The translations under genes were made by a program, and so were the position numbers. A model generated the notes under the pieces. It was not told where the DNA came from. It worked only from the letters and a program-made list of their open reading frames with translations, and made no database searches. A stretch of DNA of 64,000 nucleotides from assembly GCA_038373885.1 (NCBI GenBank), contig JAWZYV010016927.1:1-64000 (forward strand), written 5' to 3'. Shown here one piece after another: positions 33,204-44,551 of the stretch (position 1 is the first letter of the stretch; each line of letters opens with the position of its first letter). The stretch comes from Cheiracanthium punctorium (taxonomy: Eukaryota; Arthropoda; Arachnida; Araneae; Cheiracanthiidae).

Positions 33204-34658
33204 ATGAGTTTCTTAAATAATTTAAATAAAAGCGATTTAAAAGACCTCGCTGAAAAAATAGCAGCGAAATTTCCAGATAATGCTAAAAAAGCAGATATAA
33301 GAAAAATTATTGAGAATTCAGATGCTTTTAAAACCAATCCTGAACATGTTCGAGGCGTCTTAAAATCGATCACGGAGGATCGAACGCCTAAATCCACTAA
33401 CGAAGAATGTTTATTAGAAATAGAGCGCCTTAAATTAGCGCAAATCGAGAAACAGATAGAGCTTGAAAAATTAAGAAGTCAATCAATGTCTGGCGAAAAA
33501 CGAAATGCGCAAAGTGACATAGAAAATTTGATTAAAAGCATAAAAACGCTCACAATCTCTGTCCCTGAAAGGCCAGAGGCATTTCATTTGTTTTTCGCTT
33601 CCTTGGAAAAAGCGTTTGCAACAAAAGATGTCCCACCAGATTTAAAAGCAGAAATACTCATTAATTTGTTAGGGGTCAAAGCTAATAATCTTTTAACGTA
33701 TGCAAATCAAGAAGAATTGTCGGATTACGAAAAACTTAAAGCTTTATTTTTAGCTGAATTTCAGCCGACAGCTCGAGAAATTCTGCACAATTTTAAACAT
33801 GCTCATCGCTTAGCAGACGAATCCCATGTTCAGTTTGCATCAAGATTAACGGCAACATTCGAACATTATTGTCAGGTTCGAGAAATTGAGAAGGACTATA
33901 AAAAGTTATGTGATTTAATTGTTGCAGATAAATTATATGAAACGCTAGATTTAAAAACAAAAGAATACATAAGTGTTCTTGAAGGAAAAACATGGTTCAA
34001 TCCGACGCAATTAGGACGAGAATGCGATTTATTTTTCTCATCCCGCGGGAAATCATTATCGAAAATAAATAATCCTAAATTTCATTCCCACGAAACGAAA
34101 GTACTTCATAAGGCGCAGCAAGCTGAAGCTTTAAAGAGTGAATCATCCTGGCGAAACAAAAATCTAAGCAAAAGCGAAAAGCAATCTGTATCTCTGTCGC
34201 CGAAATCTTGCCACGTGTGTGGGGCGACTGGAAGGGGCTTCCATTACGCTCGTAACTGCCCAAGAGGTTTTAATAAACAAACCGAATCAGATAAGGAGAC
34301 GGGACTGAAAAACAAAACAAGCGTTAATACTGTCAGTTTTATTCACGAGTTGCAATATGCTGATATATTCATAGACAGTCAAAATATAAAGGCACTTATT
34401 GACTCAGGCGCACAAATTCCGGTTATAAATTCATCGTTAATTGAAATAAAATCACCACTGGAGGGTAAAATAATACTTAGTTCATGTTTTGAGGAGAAAA
34501 AAGAGGCAAATATTGCTAGAGTAGATTTATCTTTGAAGCGAAATTCGCCTAAGTTAGAAATCATTGTCGCTGTGGTAGAACAACTATCGGCTCCTTTAAT
34601 TTTAACACCGAATATTTATTCTCAACTTTTAAAAGTCAGTCAGGAAGAAAAATTGTAA
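33204..34658 (+). CDS. gag-protease polyprotein of the LTR element, 484 aa
   Basis: The frame encodes the structural Gag protein followed by an aspartic protease. The ATG at 33204 is chosen because the upstream in-frame codons lack another ATG. The N-terminal half is charged and helical (LNKSDLKDLAEKIAAKF, LLEIERLKLAQIEKQIELEK), then a capsid-like region (FHLFFASLEKAF, LFLAEFQPTAREILHNF). A zinc-knuckle-like CHVCGATGRGFHYARNC has seven rather than four residues before the His. The protease motif ALIDSGA follows, with the single catalytic Asp of retroviral-type proteases, and VINSSLIE after it. The frame ends at TAA 34656-34658. The linker to reverse transcriptase continues in the -1 frame. 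Confidence 0.88.
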   Translation: MSFLNNLNKSDLKDLAEKIAAKFPDNAKKADIRKIIENSDAFKTNPEHVRGVLKSITEDRTPKSTNEECLLEIERLKLAQIEKQIELEKLRSQSMSGEKRNAQSDIENLIKSIKTLTISVPERPEAFHLFFASLEKAFATKDVPPDLKAEILINLLGVKANNLLTYANQEELSDYEKLKALFLAEFQPTAREILHNFKHAHRLADESHVQFASRLTATFEHYCQVREIEKDYKKLCDLIVADKLYETLDLKTKEYISVLEGKTWFNPTQLGRECDLFFSSRGKSLSKINNPKFHSHETKVLHKAQQAEALKSESSWRNKNLSKSEKQSVSLSPKSCHVCGATGRGFHYARNCPRGFNKQTESDKETGLKNKTSVNTVSFIHELQYADIFIDSQNIKALIDSGAQIPVINSSLIEIKSPLEGKIILSSCFEEKKEANIARVDLSLKRNSPKLEIIVAVVEQLSAPLILTPNIYSQLLKVSQEEKL

Positions 34659-37359
34659 CGCAAATTCCTAAAAATGGAAATGATTTTCAAAGCGAATCAC
34701 CTGTGGAAGAATGTTTTTTATTAAATGTTGCAAATGTAGTTAATGAATATGATCTTGATTTATTGCATGTCAATGATGTAAATATTAGAAAGGATTTATC
34801 ACTATTGGTTAATAATTATAAACCGAACAAAATTAAAGACACCATTTAAAATTGAATGTTGTGTTAAAAGATGACATTCCAGTATCGCTACGATCTCGGA
34901 GATTATCATTTGCAGAACAAAACATTGTTGATAAACAGATAGATGAGTGGTTACAAAATGGAATAATTAAACCATCCTGTTCTGAATATTCATCCCAATT
35001 CTGTTATGTAAAAAGCGCGATGGTACTCACAGATTATGTGTCGATTTTCGACAACTAATAAAAAAGTTTTGAAAGATTCCTTTCCTATGGCTCAAGTTGA
35101 GGAAGTCCTAGATCATTTAGGGAAGCGAAAGTGTTTTCAACTTTGGATTTGAAAAATGGTTTTTTCCACGTACCAGTTGAGGAAAATTGCACAAAATATT
35201 TAGCATTCATTTGTCATGCAGGGTTATATGAATTTCAGAAAACTCCGTTTGGTCTGAGCACAAGTCCTAGTGTATTTTTAAGATTTATTTATCAAGTATT
35301 CAGGGAATTAATAAGGGACAATACAATCTTAGTTTACAAGGATGATTTGATCATACCTTCCCGTGATGAAACAGAAGGTTTAGAAAAACTTAAACGAGTC
35401 TTAAAGTTGGCTTCAGAATACGGATTAGAAATTAACTTTAAAAAGTGTCAGTTCCTAAAACGAAAAATTGAGTTTCTCGGTTTCATAATTGAAGAAGGTA
35501 CGATTCGACCATCTCCAAATAAGACGCCTGCAGTTCAAAACTTCCCTCAACCTAAGAATGTCAAGCAACTGCAACGCTTTCTCGGTCTCACAGGGTACTT
35601 CAGAAAATTTGTACCTGGTTATTCTAAAATAGCAAAACCACTTAGCGATATGCTTCGTAATGGTGTAGAATTTACTTTTGGGCCAATGCAAAAACAGGCT
35701 TTTGATCATCTTAAAGAACTTTTGAGCCAAAGCCCCGTTCTTCACATCTTTCAGCAAGGAAAACCTTTAGAATTACACACGGACGCTAGTAGTCATGGGT
35801 TTGGTGCAGTGTTGCTTCAACGCGCAGATGATGGGCAACTCCACCCAATCCATTATATGAGTAAAAAAACATCACCACAACAAGAAAAATTGTCAAGCTA
35901 TGAGCTCGAAGTGCTTGCGATCGTCGAAGCTCTTAAAAAATTTCGAAGTTACCTCTTAGGGACGAAAATTAAAATAGTCACCGACTGTAACGCTTTCCAG
36001 AAAACAATGCAGAAGAAAGACTTATCGCCGAAGATAGCCAGATGGGCTCTATTACTTGAAGAGTTCGAATATGAAGTCATCCACAGACCAAATCAACAAA
36101 TGAGACACGTCGATGCATTGAGTAGAGCTGCTGTGTGCATGGTCACCCGCTCGCAAAGTGAAATCACCACTAAGATCGCAACAGCGCAAGATGCCGATGA
36201 GCATATTCAGTTATTGAAAACTCTAGTCGAGAAAGGACTCAGAGACAACTACCTGCTAAAAAATAATGTGTTATATCTGCAAGATAACGGTAGAGAACTC
36301 ATTGTTGTGCCGGAAGCAATGGAGTTAGAGATTATTCGAGGCATCCATAACAAAGGACACTTTGCTGTACAGAAAACTGAAGATCTTTTGAAAAGAGATT
36401 TCCATATCTCGAATGCTAAAAAGAAAATAGAGCAAGTCATAACGAACTGTGTGGAGTGCATCCTCTGTAATAAAAAACGAGGTAAAGCAGAAGGTCTTTT
36501 GAATCCCATCCCAAAGGATAATATTCCACTAAGCACGTACCACATTGATTTTATAGGTCCCCTACCATCCACAAACAAGAACTACCAACATATTTTTACA
36601 GTGGTAGATGGTTTTACAAAATTCAACTGGTTCTATCCCGTCAAGACCACATCTACGGCAGAAGCTCTAGCGAAACTCAAGTCCCAACAATCTGTTTTCG
36701 GAAATCCCTCGAAAATTATTTCCGATAAGGGATCTGCCTTCACGTCAAAGGACTTTGCAGATTACTGTGAAGATGAAGGAATTCAGCACATATCGATCAC
36801 AACTGGAGTGCCAAGAGGCAATGGCCAGATTGAACGAATGCATGAAATTCTCATCCCAGTTCTTTCGAAATTGTCGATTGAAGATCCTACAAAATGGTAC
36901 AAGTTCGTCCCAGATGTCCAACGAATCATCAACAGCACTGTTAGTCGATCCACCAAGTTCACTCCATTCGAACTGATGATAGGCGTGAAAATGAAACAAA
37001 AAGAAGACCAACGTATAAAGGAAATCCTTGAAGAAGAATTTCTGAAATACACAATCAGTGAAGAAAATATACGTGAAGAAGCTAAGAAAAATATATTAAA
37101 ATCCAAGAAGAAAACCGACGGCAATACAATCGACGCCGCAAAACCGCTCCTGTCCAATTGCTGCTCCGTAGCAATCCAAAGAACCCAATTTGGAGGAGGT
37201 CTGAAACTACGACCCAAGTTCTTAGGACCGTACAAAGTCATAAAAATAAAACCACATGACCGCTACGATGTAGCTAAAGTAGGATCTCATGAAGGACCGG
37301 AAGCAACTTCCACTTCAGCTGACCACATGAAACCCTGGTCTACTGGAACTGCAATTTGA
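34659..37359 (+). pseudogene. pol of the LTR element: reverse transcriptase, RNase H, integrase; frame-broken
   Basis: Coding continues after gag in three shifted segments (34658-34847; 34852-35058; about 35059-35120), then one long frame from about 35125 to the stop at 37357-37359 (742 codons from 35131). Reverse transcriptase blocks include LDLKNGFFHVPV, FGLSTSPSVF and the catalytic box YKDD, where the family has a hydrophobic residue before DD. RNase H shows LHTDASSHGFGAVL, SSYELEVLAIVEAL and VTDCNAF. Integrase shows an HHCC zinc finger (HNKGH...CVECILC) and the D,D,E core (YHIDFIGPL, ISDKGSAF, GNGQIERMH). Two breaks, near 35012 and 35121, are one-base losses in A and G runs. As read it cannot give a full polyprotein without several frameshifts. 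Confidence 0.9.
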
Positions 37360-37502
37360 GATCATCCTACTACAAACTTTTTTTTCCTTTTCTCAACATC
37401 TCTTTTTGTTTTTTTTAATCATTATTTTCTTTCTTTTTCGTTTTTTTTCTTTTCATTTTAAGTTTCAGGTTCGGAGGTCCTCACACGTCGATGGCCGAGC
37501 GT

Positions 37503-37872
37503 TGTGGTAATCAAGAGGCGCAACCCTCCAGCAGATGGCATCGCAACCTCACGTATACAACAGACGCAGGTTATCAGAGCCTGGGAGCTAGAGGCAGCAG
37601 ATGCGAACGAGACCACGCTCGCGTAGGAGCGATGTCGGACGTAGCTCTCTGATCGCGCGTAGGCGATTCGACTCCAGAACGACCACGAGAAGGTGGCCAG
37701 TGGCTCCTGTGTGATAAGGAAACCTAACCCTGTGACCGACTCCGCTTATTCATGTTCTGCAATATCTCTCCTTTCTTTTGTAAATATTTCTTCTGTTATA
37801 TTTAGCCGAGCAATAAACGTGATTGAGAACCGTAGGAGTGCTTCCAGTCTTATTTCGACGTCGCCTCCTACA
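37503..37872 (+). repeat. 3' LTR
   Basis: 370 bp, identical by eye to 32757-33126. The TATG/TGTG-rich flank starting at 37873 provides the TGTA duplication. Confidence 0.92.
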
Positions 37873-37910
37873 TGTATGTGTGTGTGTTTGTGTGTATGTG
37901 AGTGAACACG
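37873..37910. repeat. TG-rich microsatellite
   Basis: TGTATGTGTGTGTGTTTGTG and its continuation. With GTATGTATG left of the 5' LTR it formed one simple-repeat stretch before the retrotransposon inserted. Confidence 0.7.
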
Positions 37911-37928
37911 ATAGCTCCTGAACGGAGC

Positions 37929-38640
37929 ATTCGATTGAGCTCAAATTGGATATATATGTCATAAACCACCGTCGCAAGACCGGTATTGATTTTGGTGTGT
38001 ATAGGACTTATAGTTTTTCTACAGGGCTACGACAAAGATTTCTTTTACATTATGGCCTATGGGGGAATTTCTTGAAAGTGCGCTAGCGTTTAAACGGTAG
38101 ATTCGATTGAGCTCAAATTGGGTATATATGCTATAAACCAATGTCGCAAGACCGGTATTGATTTTGGTGTGTATAGGACTTATAGTTTTTCTACAGGGCT
38201 ACGACAAAGATTTCTTTTACATTATGGCCTATGGGGGAATTTCTTGAAAGTGCGCTAGCGTTTAAACGGTAGATTCGATTGAGCTCAAATTGGGTATATA
38301 TGTTATAAACCAATGGCGCAAGACCGGTATTGATTTTGGTGTGTATAGGACTTATAGTTTTTCTACAGGGCTACGACAAAGATTTTCTTACATTATGGCC
38401 TATGGGGGAAATTCTTGAAAGTGCGCTAACGTTTAAACGGTAGATTCGATTGAGCTCAAATTGGGTATATATGTTATAAATCACCATCTTAAGACCGGTA
38501 TTTATTTTGGTGTGTATGAGACTTATAGTTTTTCTACAGGGCTACGAAAAAAATTTCTTTTATATTATAGCATAATGGCATATGGGGAGAAATTCTTGAA
38601 AGTGCGCAAGCGTTTAAACGGTGCATTCTATTGAGTTTCA
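37929..38640. repeat. 172-bp tandem repeat, four units plus a partial fifth
   Basis: Units starting ATTCGATTGAGCTCAAATTG occur at 37929, 38101, 38273 and 38444, with a diverged start at 38625 (spacings 172, 172, 171, 181). Each holds GACTTATAGTTTTTCTACAG and TTGAAAGTGCGCTAGCGTTT. The first three are nearly identical and the last units are diverged. No long frame crosses them. Confidence 0.9.
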
Positions 38641-39537
38641 ATTTTGTATATATGTTTGAATTATTCATCGATCAAAATTTAAATGCTTGGTAACGATCTT
38701 AATCGTAAGTGTTCGGAAAGTCGAGTGGAGTCACTCCAGATTTTTAATAATTACTTTAAGTTTTCAGATCCCCCCCCTTTAAATATGTCCCTGGTATGTA
38801 TGTCTATTATTTATTTTATCTAATGCATGTTTTTCCTATTAATTTTATTTATTTTTATATGAAATTCCTTTTAGGCAAAATATAGTAAAAATATAAATAC
38901 TATCCCTCATACCTTAATATATATCAAACCCCACATGTCGCACATTACAAATTTATTTCATAACCGAATAAAAAATTTCAATAAATTATTAGTTTTTTCG
39001 GATGAATACTTAAATAAAACAGCACATTATCTCCTGAAAATAATTTATGTGGAAAAAGAAAGATTTCCAAGATTTTTAATTTATATTTATTAATTATGGT
39101 ATTTTCTCTCCATTTATAAAATGCTCACAGAAAAATTTTTAATTTCCAAAAGAAGCCATGCCAGAACTATAGATTTTTAAGCAATTAGTTTACTTTTAGA
39201 GGATCCCGAGCAAGGTAATCACATCTGTGAGATAAGTTGCTGGCCTACTAACCATTGGCTCGAGTATTCGATTCTGGACCTGAACTTTTTCTTGCCTGAA
39301 AGTTTGGCGCTGCCATCTGGTGTATATTCTCGGTAACTCTTTTTCCCCGAATTTTTTCGCTGTCGCAAAACTGTCCCAAAGTGACCTCTCTGAACGGTCG
39401 CAATGTGACTACACAGCGAGAGGACATAGCGACTCTGGCGTGACTTTGCTTCGGAGTCGCGGCGACTGTTTGTAACTCTATTATGACAGTATTGTGTGGT
39501 TGCATTTCAGTCACAGGGGACTGTTGTGCTATTAGGG
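38641..39537. other. Intergenic, no gene seen
   Basis: AT-rich DNA, then a more GC-balanced stretch (39190-39530) with repeated AGTCGC/GCGACT and GTGAC words. These resemble the GTGAC-rich stretch at 32000-32230 on the other side of the retrotransposon. No coding potential is convincing. Confidence 0.45.
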
Positions 39538-41140
39538 TATGTATAGTTAATAATTTCTTTTACGAAAACAGTACTTCATATGTTATGTGGATTAAAATTT
39601 TGGATTAGATAGGACAGCTTGCCACCAATGGCGACTTTTTGTTATTTGGAGATTTACACATGCTCACAACCAATAATTACTGGTCATGTCAGGTTACCGG
39701 AAAAACTGTTATCCATATATTCATATGCATAATCCGTCGCAGATTGGCGTATTTAGCCCGACGAAATATATCATCTCGCCGCGCTAGCAAATTTCCAAGG
39801 TGTACTAGAGCTACCATAATGGCAAATAGTTAACGCCGCACAGTGGAGTATTCGTATCAAAATTCTGGCCAAAAAAGCGAAAATTTTAAATTTGCTTAAA
39901 AACAGTAATATATATGTTTTTGGATAGCCTAGTAACTGATGCATCATGAGATACATGTTTCTCGACCATAATTCATATCCAAAATATTCAACACTCGGTT
40001 TAAAAGCAAGTTTCTTCATTTACGGTGCGGCGTGTTGAAGACAGGACACACAGTTTTCTCTCAGACGAGAATTTTATTTACACATTAGACACACACAGAC
40101 ATCACTATTTACAACTTACTTAAATGATTCTTGATTAAATAAAGTTCGGAGTCAACCTAAGTTCGATTTGATTAGAATCCTCTGGAGAAATAGGTAGCTT
40201 TATACATGCTCGAAGACATTCGAATTCAATTTCCGTGAGGGAGAAACAGGACTATATCTGTCGTCACTGAAACACTGGTGTATCACAGTTCTAGAGCAAC
40301 GTGCTCTCGCGGGAAACCAAACTAGAGAATCCTTTCTCAGGGCAATTTTCGGCAGAGGCCTCGGTCACTGGCCGACCGATAAACAAGACCCGGGCAGTCT
40401 TTAATGAGACACTGGTGTGTCACGTCGTTCCAGAGCAAAGTGCTCTCGTGAGAAACAAGGGTTGAGAATTTATTCTCAGGAAAAGTTCAGCAGATACCTC
40501 GGTCCCCGGCCGACCGATAAATTTTCACCAAGGAAAAAGTTTCCGAAGCAAGGTCGGAAAAAATCAGAATCACGCGGCAGAAAGCAGTCCTGGTGACCTG
40601 TCGCTTCCCCGTACCAACGCTAGACTCCCTCTTTCTTCTCTCTCCACACCTGTCTTCTTCTCCTCGTGCAAACCTGTCCAACGAGTTCCGCCTCGCAGCT
40701 CTGGAATTTCCCCTTTTGTAAGTCCATCTTGCTTGGAATCTTTTTGATGAGCCGCCGACCTGTCCTTCACTCAGTACACATGTACCTAGGAAAATTCCAA
40801 CCGCTCTCAAAACGTGGGAAATCTCACAGCACGTGGGAAATCTCACAACGGCAAGAGATTTCAGCAATTTCTATTACTTCGTCGTGCATTTTTTACGGGC
40901 TCTTTAAATTATTTTACTGATTTGAAACTTAGTATAATTGTAGTAAAATATATGTATTTTAATTATATGTATCTATTAGCTTGAAAAAAATAATATGACT
41001 TTATTAAAAAAATTGTAAACTTTTTTTTTCTAATTTTTATTTTTCAAAAATCCGCATTTCAGAAAGCTTTTTGAAGGGGTGTCGGGGATTGTCGCGCCTA
41101 ATTTCAACTATAATCGTAATTATTACAGTATTGAGTGCCT
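39538..41140. repeat. Segmental duplication block, right copy
   Basis: This matches 3834-4640, interrupted by the solo LTR at 40026-40847. It marks the start of the unit holding lectin copy 3. Confidence 0.8.
40026..40847. mobile_element. Solo LTR, 822 bp, with empty site at 4313
   Basis: TG...CA ends (TGCGGCGTGTTG to ATCTCACA) are flanked by a 4-bp duplication ACGG (40022-40025, 40848-40851). The paralogous locus reads straight through TTTACGGCAAGAG. An internal duplication of about 140 bp starts at 40269 and 40407 (ACACTGGTGTRTCAC). It is unrelated to the LTRs at 32757 and 37503. Confidence 0.85.
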
Positions 41141-41299
41141 ATTCCAAGAAAAAAATGTTCTCCCAAGATCCACCATTTTTATTAAAAAAATATTTTTTTA
41201 GCGCCATTTTTATTTTTCGATAACCTTTTGATGGGTGATCGCAAAAGGGATACAAACAAACGCGCTTGTATTTCTCATAAATTATAAATTATGTGCAAG

Positions 41300-43140
41300 T
41301 GAATCTCATATCCCCACGGTTTCGGGAGAGATGGCATAACAAGCTTTTGATAGCGGCGGCGGAGGCAGAAGCGTCCGTTAATTTTTTTTTAGAATAGAGA
41401 GAAACTCTGGTTTTTCATCATTATTAACTGTATAGAAATTCTCTGTGGCGATTGTTAAGCTTCCTATATAAACTCCCGAAAAGAGACATTGCAACACCAA
41501 GAAATAATGCACGTATAGTCATGAAAATTTCAGGAGATGGATATGCAAATGATTTAATTTGCACCCGCAAAAGATCACGTGGTATTCGAATTAGCATTAT
41601 AAAGGCCAGAAACTTTCCCTTGTCATAAACAGCATCTGAGGTTTTGTGTAGTACTTGCAACTCCCAAAGAAGTGGAGAAAATGCCTCTGGCGAGCTCAAT
41701 ACCATCAGTTAATTACGAGCCAATTTATTTCTAAGCGCCTTCCCTCACATCTCATTGATCTCGGTGAAGAATTGTTTCGTTCTTTTCACTACTGATTGTT
41801 TTTACTGATTTTCTATTTATTACGAGATTTTAAAGAGACAAGTAAATTGGTGAATATTTATATTTTTGAGTTTGCGCAAGCGCATTATAAAATAATAACC
41901 TTTAACAGCAGAAATAGAAGGGAGCTATCGGTTTGTAACGGAGTGGGTGGGCAAATAGAACGATCAGTTTGAAACAACGATATGAAATCGGTAAAAATGA
42001 TCAGAAATGGCTCAAGACAGAAAGAATATGCATAGAAAATTGCTAGTAGCTTTTTAGAAAATTTGTGACGAGTTAGATTCTACAAATGGCCAGATCTCGC
42101 TACAAAGTGGCTAAATTGGTTACCCTGCAATCGTAGGCGGCTGGTGCACCGAAAAAGGGGGGCGTCAAAAGAGATGAGTGTGTAAGAGAGGTACAGCTGA
42201 TCTTTGTTGTTGTTGAAGCTGTTGATTGTGCTATATTATTGAATATTAACAGCATTATTGATTAAATATTAACATCATTAGTGATTTACGATCTTCCCTA
42301 ACTTTTGATAAAATGACAAAGATGAACCCTTGTTAGCTGGTACTCCTTTTCTTCTGTCGGTTTGTGTATTGAGTTTCCCTCCATCATTTTTCCATGGATC
42401 GTTACTTATGAACTTCTAAAAAAGGAGGGTGTAAGGTTCCTTAATTTTTGGAAGTGAGGGGACAGTCGTTCCCCTTGCTTCCCCAGACGAGCCGCTTACG
42501 CCTGCTACTGCTCAGAAGGGGACAATGGATACAAACATAACATATTTTGGAGTCAGAAAGTTGAAGGAAGACAGTTTTATGACAGAAAACCGTCGCTAAG
42601 CTCTCAAAATTCTAAACGCAGTTGTCCAATTATACAAATTAGGACCAGCCCGTCTTCACATTCAAAATCAGTGGCCTTAAAAGTACTGAAAAATACACTT
42701 AATCAAAGTGCCTTTTTAGTTAAATTTTCATAGAAATCGCCAGATTAGTATGATTTTTTCCCCCGATATTTTAAGTGTTCAATGAAATGCATATTATTAA
42801 TAGATTTAGGAATGCAATATTTTACTAATATTTCAGACAAGTCAAAGCCTGTTGTGGAGTCAAAGTCAAAGCCTGTTGTGGTCAAGTAAGTCAAAGTAAG
42901 TGTGGTAATAAGTCAAAGCCTGTTGTGGAGGCAATTTCAGCGCGAACTAGAAAAAAAACATTTCATGAAAATATATCTACACTCAATATATTTAATCTTA
43001 GTCCACATAAATTGAATAATTTCATATACAATTTTTATTATATACCCATATCGAATTTCATGTTCTTCTGGAAACGCGCGGAAACTTTGCGCATTCGAAC
43101 GATTTCATTTTGTGTACACAGACCCTCTTATATCAAGACT
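41300..43140. repeat. Segmental duplication block, without the Tigger-like insertion
   Basis: This matches 6880-7446 plus 10262-11330. It is the unoccupied counterpart that defines the 7448-10261 insertion. Short local duplications of AGTCAAAGCCTGTTGTGG occur at 42840-42930. No gene. Confidence 0.8.
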
Positions 43141-43440
43141 TCAAGCAGACGATCATTTTAATGAAAATAAAATTAAATTATGTTATCCGGGAAAACTATT
43201 TTTAACGAATATGAAACGCAATTTTCCCTTCAAAGTGTGATAACCGTGATTTCAGTATGATGTCATTGTCACTTGAAACAGCTTATTTTGTCAAGCAAAT
43301 GATTCACTTTTTTCACCCTCGGAAATAACATGGAGCTGAAAAGAGGGAAAAATTGCTTAAAAATGAGGATGTGGGTGGATTTTCGGATTTTTAAAATACC
43401 GCAGATTGTTTTCTATATTTTCAAGCGGATCGTACAAACG
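42930..43440 (+). repeat. Dispersed 0.5 kb repeat family, copy near 43 kb
   Basis: The family is recognised by GTGGAGGCAATTTCAGCGCG, TTTTTATTATATACCCATAT, CATGTTCTTCTGGAAACGCG and ATGGAGCTGAAAAGAGGG. Other copies lie at 11115-11330 (truncated), 49900-50400 (reverse), 57990-58520 and in the loop of the 4690-6587 palindrome. No coding frame is shared among them. Confidence 0.65.
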
Positions 43441-43908
43441 GAGTAGATGTTTTTACGCTTTTTGTGCTTTTAATCTTTTTGAACTTGGCGGTAAAAGCTC
43501 TATCTTCCAGCTGGATTCTCCGCTCGTCGTTAATTTCTCGCAGTCGTTAACTTTGCCCCGCCTTGAGGTGGAGTTTTAAGGAGGAGCGTCAAGGGGTTCA
43601 TGTGATTGGCTAAAAGACCTCCCGTTTCCCTCCGGAGTTGTTATCGCAGTCGGTAACCAAACAACTGGTTTTGCCCAGTTGGTAGCTAACAACCGACGAT
43701 TTCGTGAACCACCAGTGGAGAATTCCACCCTTCGAGTGGTTGCGCGGAATTGTCAGTGAGTGAGTCAATGAGTCAGGAATCAGTGTAACTATATAGCAGG
43801 ATATCTTCATTAAAAGCACTATCGACCTATTTTGGGGTGCAACATAGATTTACCTCCTCGTGGTGCACCCTGGGTAACGCTAAATGATCGACAACTTTTA
43901 GCGTTATA

Positions 43909-44097
43909 GTTTCGCCTGGTCACGATTGCCTCTGCAAACATCTATACCGTATGAAAATACTGTCAAGTCCTCTTTGCCAACTGTATAACATCCAAGAGGA
44001 AATGGACGTGAATCATACGAGTCACTGCCCCGCGCTGAACTCGGGACACATGTGGGAGAGATACTGGAGAACTCGGCACAAGATGAACCATTTGTAG
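43909..44097 (+). pseudogene. LINE retrotransposon 3' coding fragment
   Basis: An open stretch of 62 codons ending in TAG reads GHDCLCKHLYRMKILSSPLC, then EEMDVNHTSHCPALNSGHMW. The pattern GHDCL, HLYRM, SPLC, C-rich turn, H and CPAL is the zinc-knuckle-like tail common after the reverse transcriptase or RNase H of arthropod LINEs. The rest of the element is not visible upstream, so this is a 5'-truncated relic. The family is not determined. Confidence 0.55.
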
Positions 44098-44199
44098 ACT
44101 TATTGTAGTTTCAGTTTTTTACCAGTTCTCCCTCGTTGTGTGTTTCTCTTTACTTTTGTTCTTTGTTCTACTTTTAATGTTTGTTATTCTGAGAACAGT

Positions 44200-44551
44200 T
44201 GTCTTTTAATATGCCATTAGAAATAAAAACTATCGATATTTTAAGGAAAAAAAAAACAATGGATTATTTCAGTAAAAAGGAAAACTGTAATACCTGCTTT
44301 TTTATAAGGGACGATAAAGGTAAATAAATATGGATATTTGATTTTAATTTCATTCAAGCTTCCAGAGATTCAGAAAAAGGCTTACAAGGTCACCTGTTCG
44401 ATGAACATTAGTTAACTATTACTTAGAATTTTAATTTTCAGCTATTTTATGTTATGTGTGAGTCCAATTTCTATTTTAATTTTACTCCGAAACTGTTTTA
44501 TAGAGTAAACTCAGACAAACAGTCAGATTGTACAATAAAAACGTGTTTTCA
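44200..44551. repeat. Segment shared with 52400-52680
   Basis: This AT-rich segment (GATAAAGGTAAATAAATATG, GATGAACATTAGTTAACTAT) aligns with 52460-52680 in the same orientation. It borders the large palindrome on its left. No gene. Confidence 0.55.

Larger units (their letters stand above)
32757..37872 (+). mobile_element. Ty3/gypsy-type LTR retrotransposon, 5.1 kb
   Basis: Two identical 370-bp LTRs (TG...CA) bound the element and a 4-bp duplication TGTA flanks it (32753-32756, 37873-37876). Coding order is gag, protease, reverse transcriptase, RNase H, integrase, the order of the Ty3/gypsy group. No env-like frame follows integrase. The identical LTRs point to a recent insertion, yet pol is frame-broken. 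It inserted next to or into a TATG-rich stretch bordering a 172-bp tandem repeat. Confidence 0.93.

Noticed and set aside
33793..36578. Minus-strand frames over gag and pol
   Set aside because: They are antisense shadows of the retrotransposon coding sequence.
40487..40867. 126-residue minus-strand frame within the solo LTR
   Set aside because: It is an arginine-rich frame in GC-richer LTR sequence with no domain. The LTR explains the open stretch.
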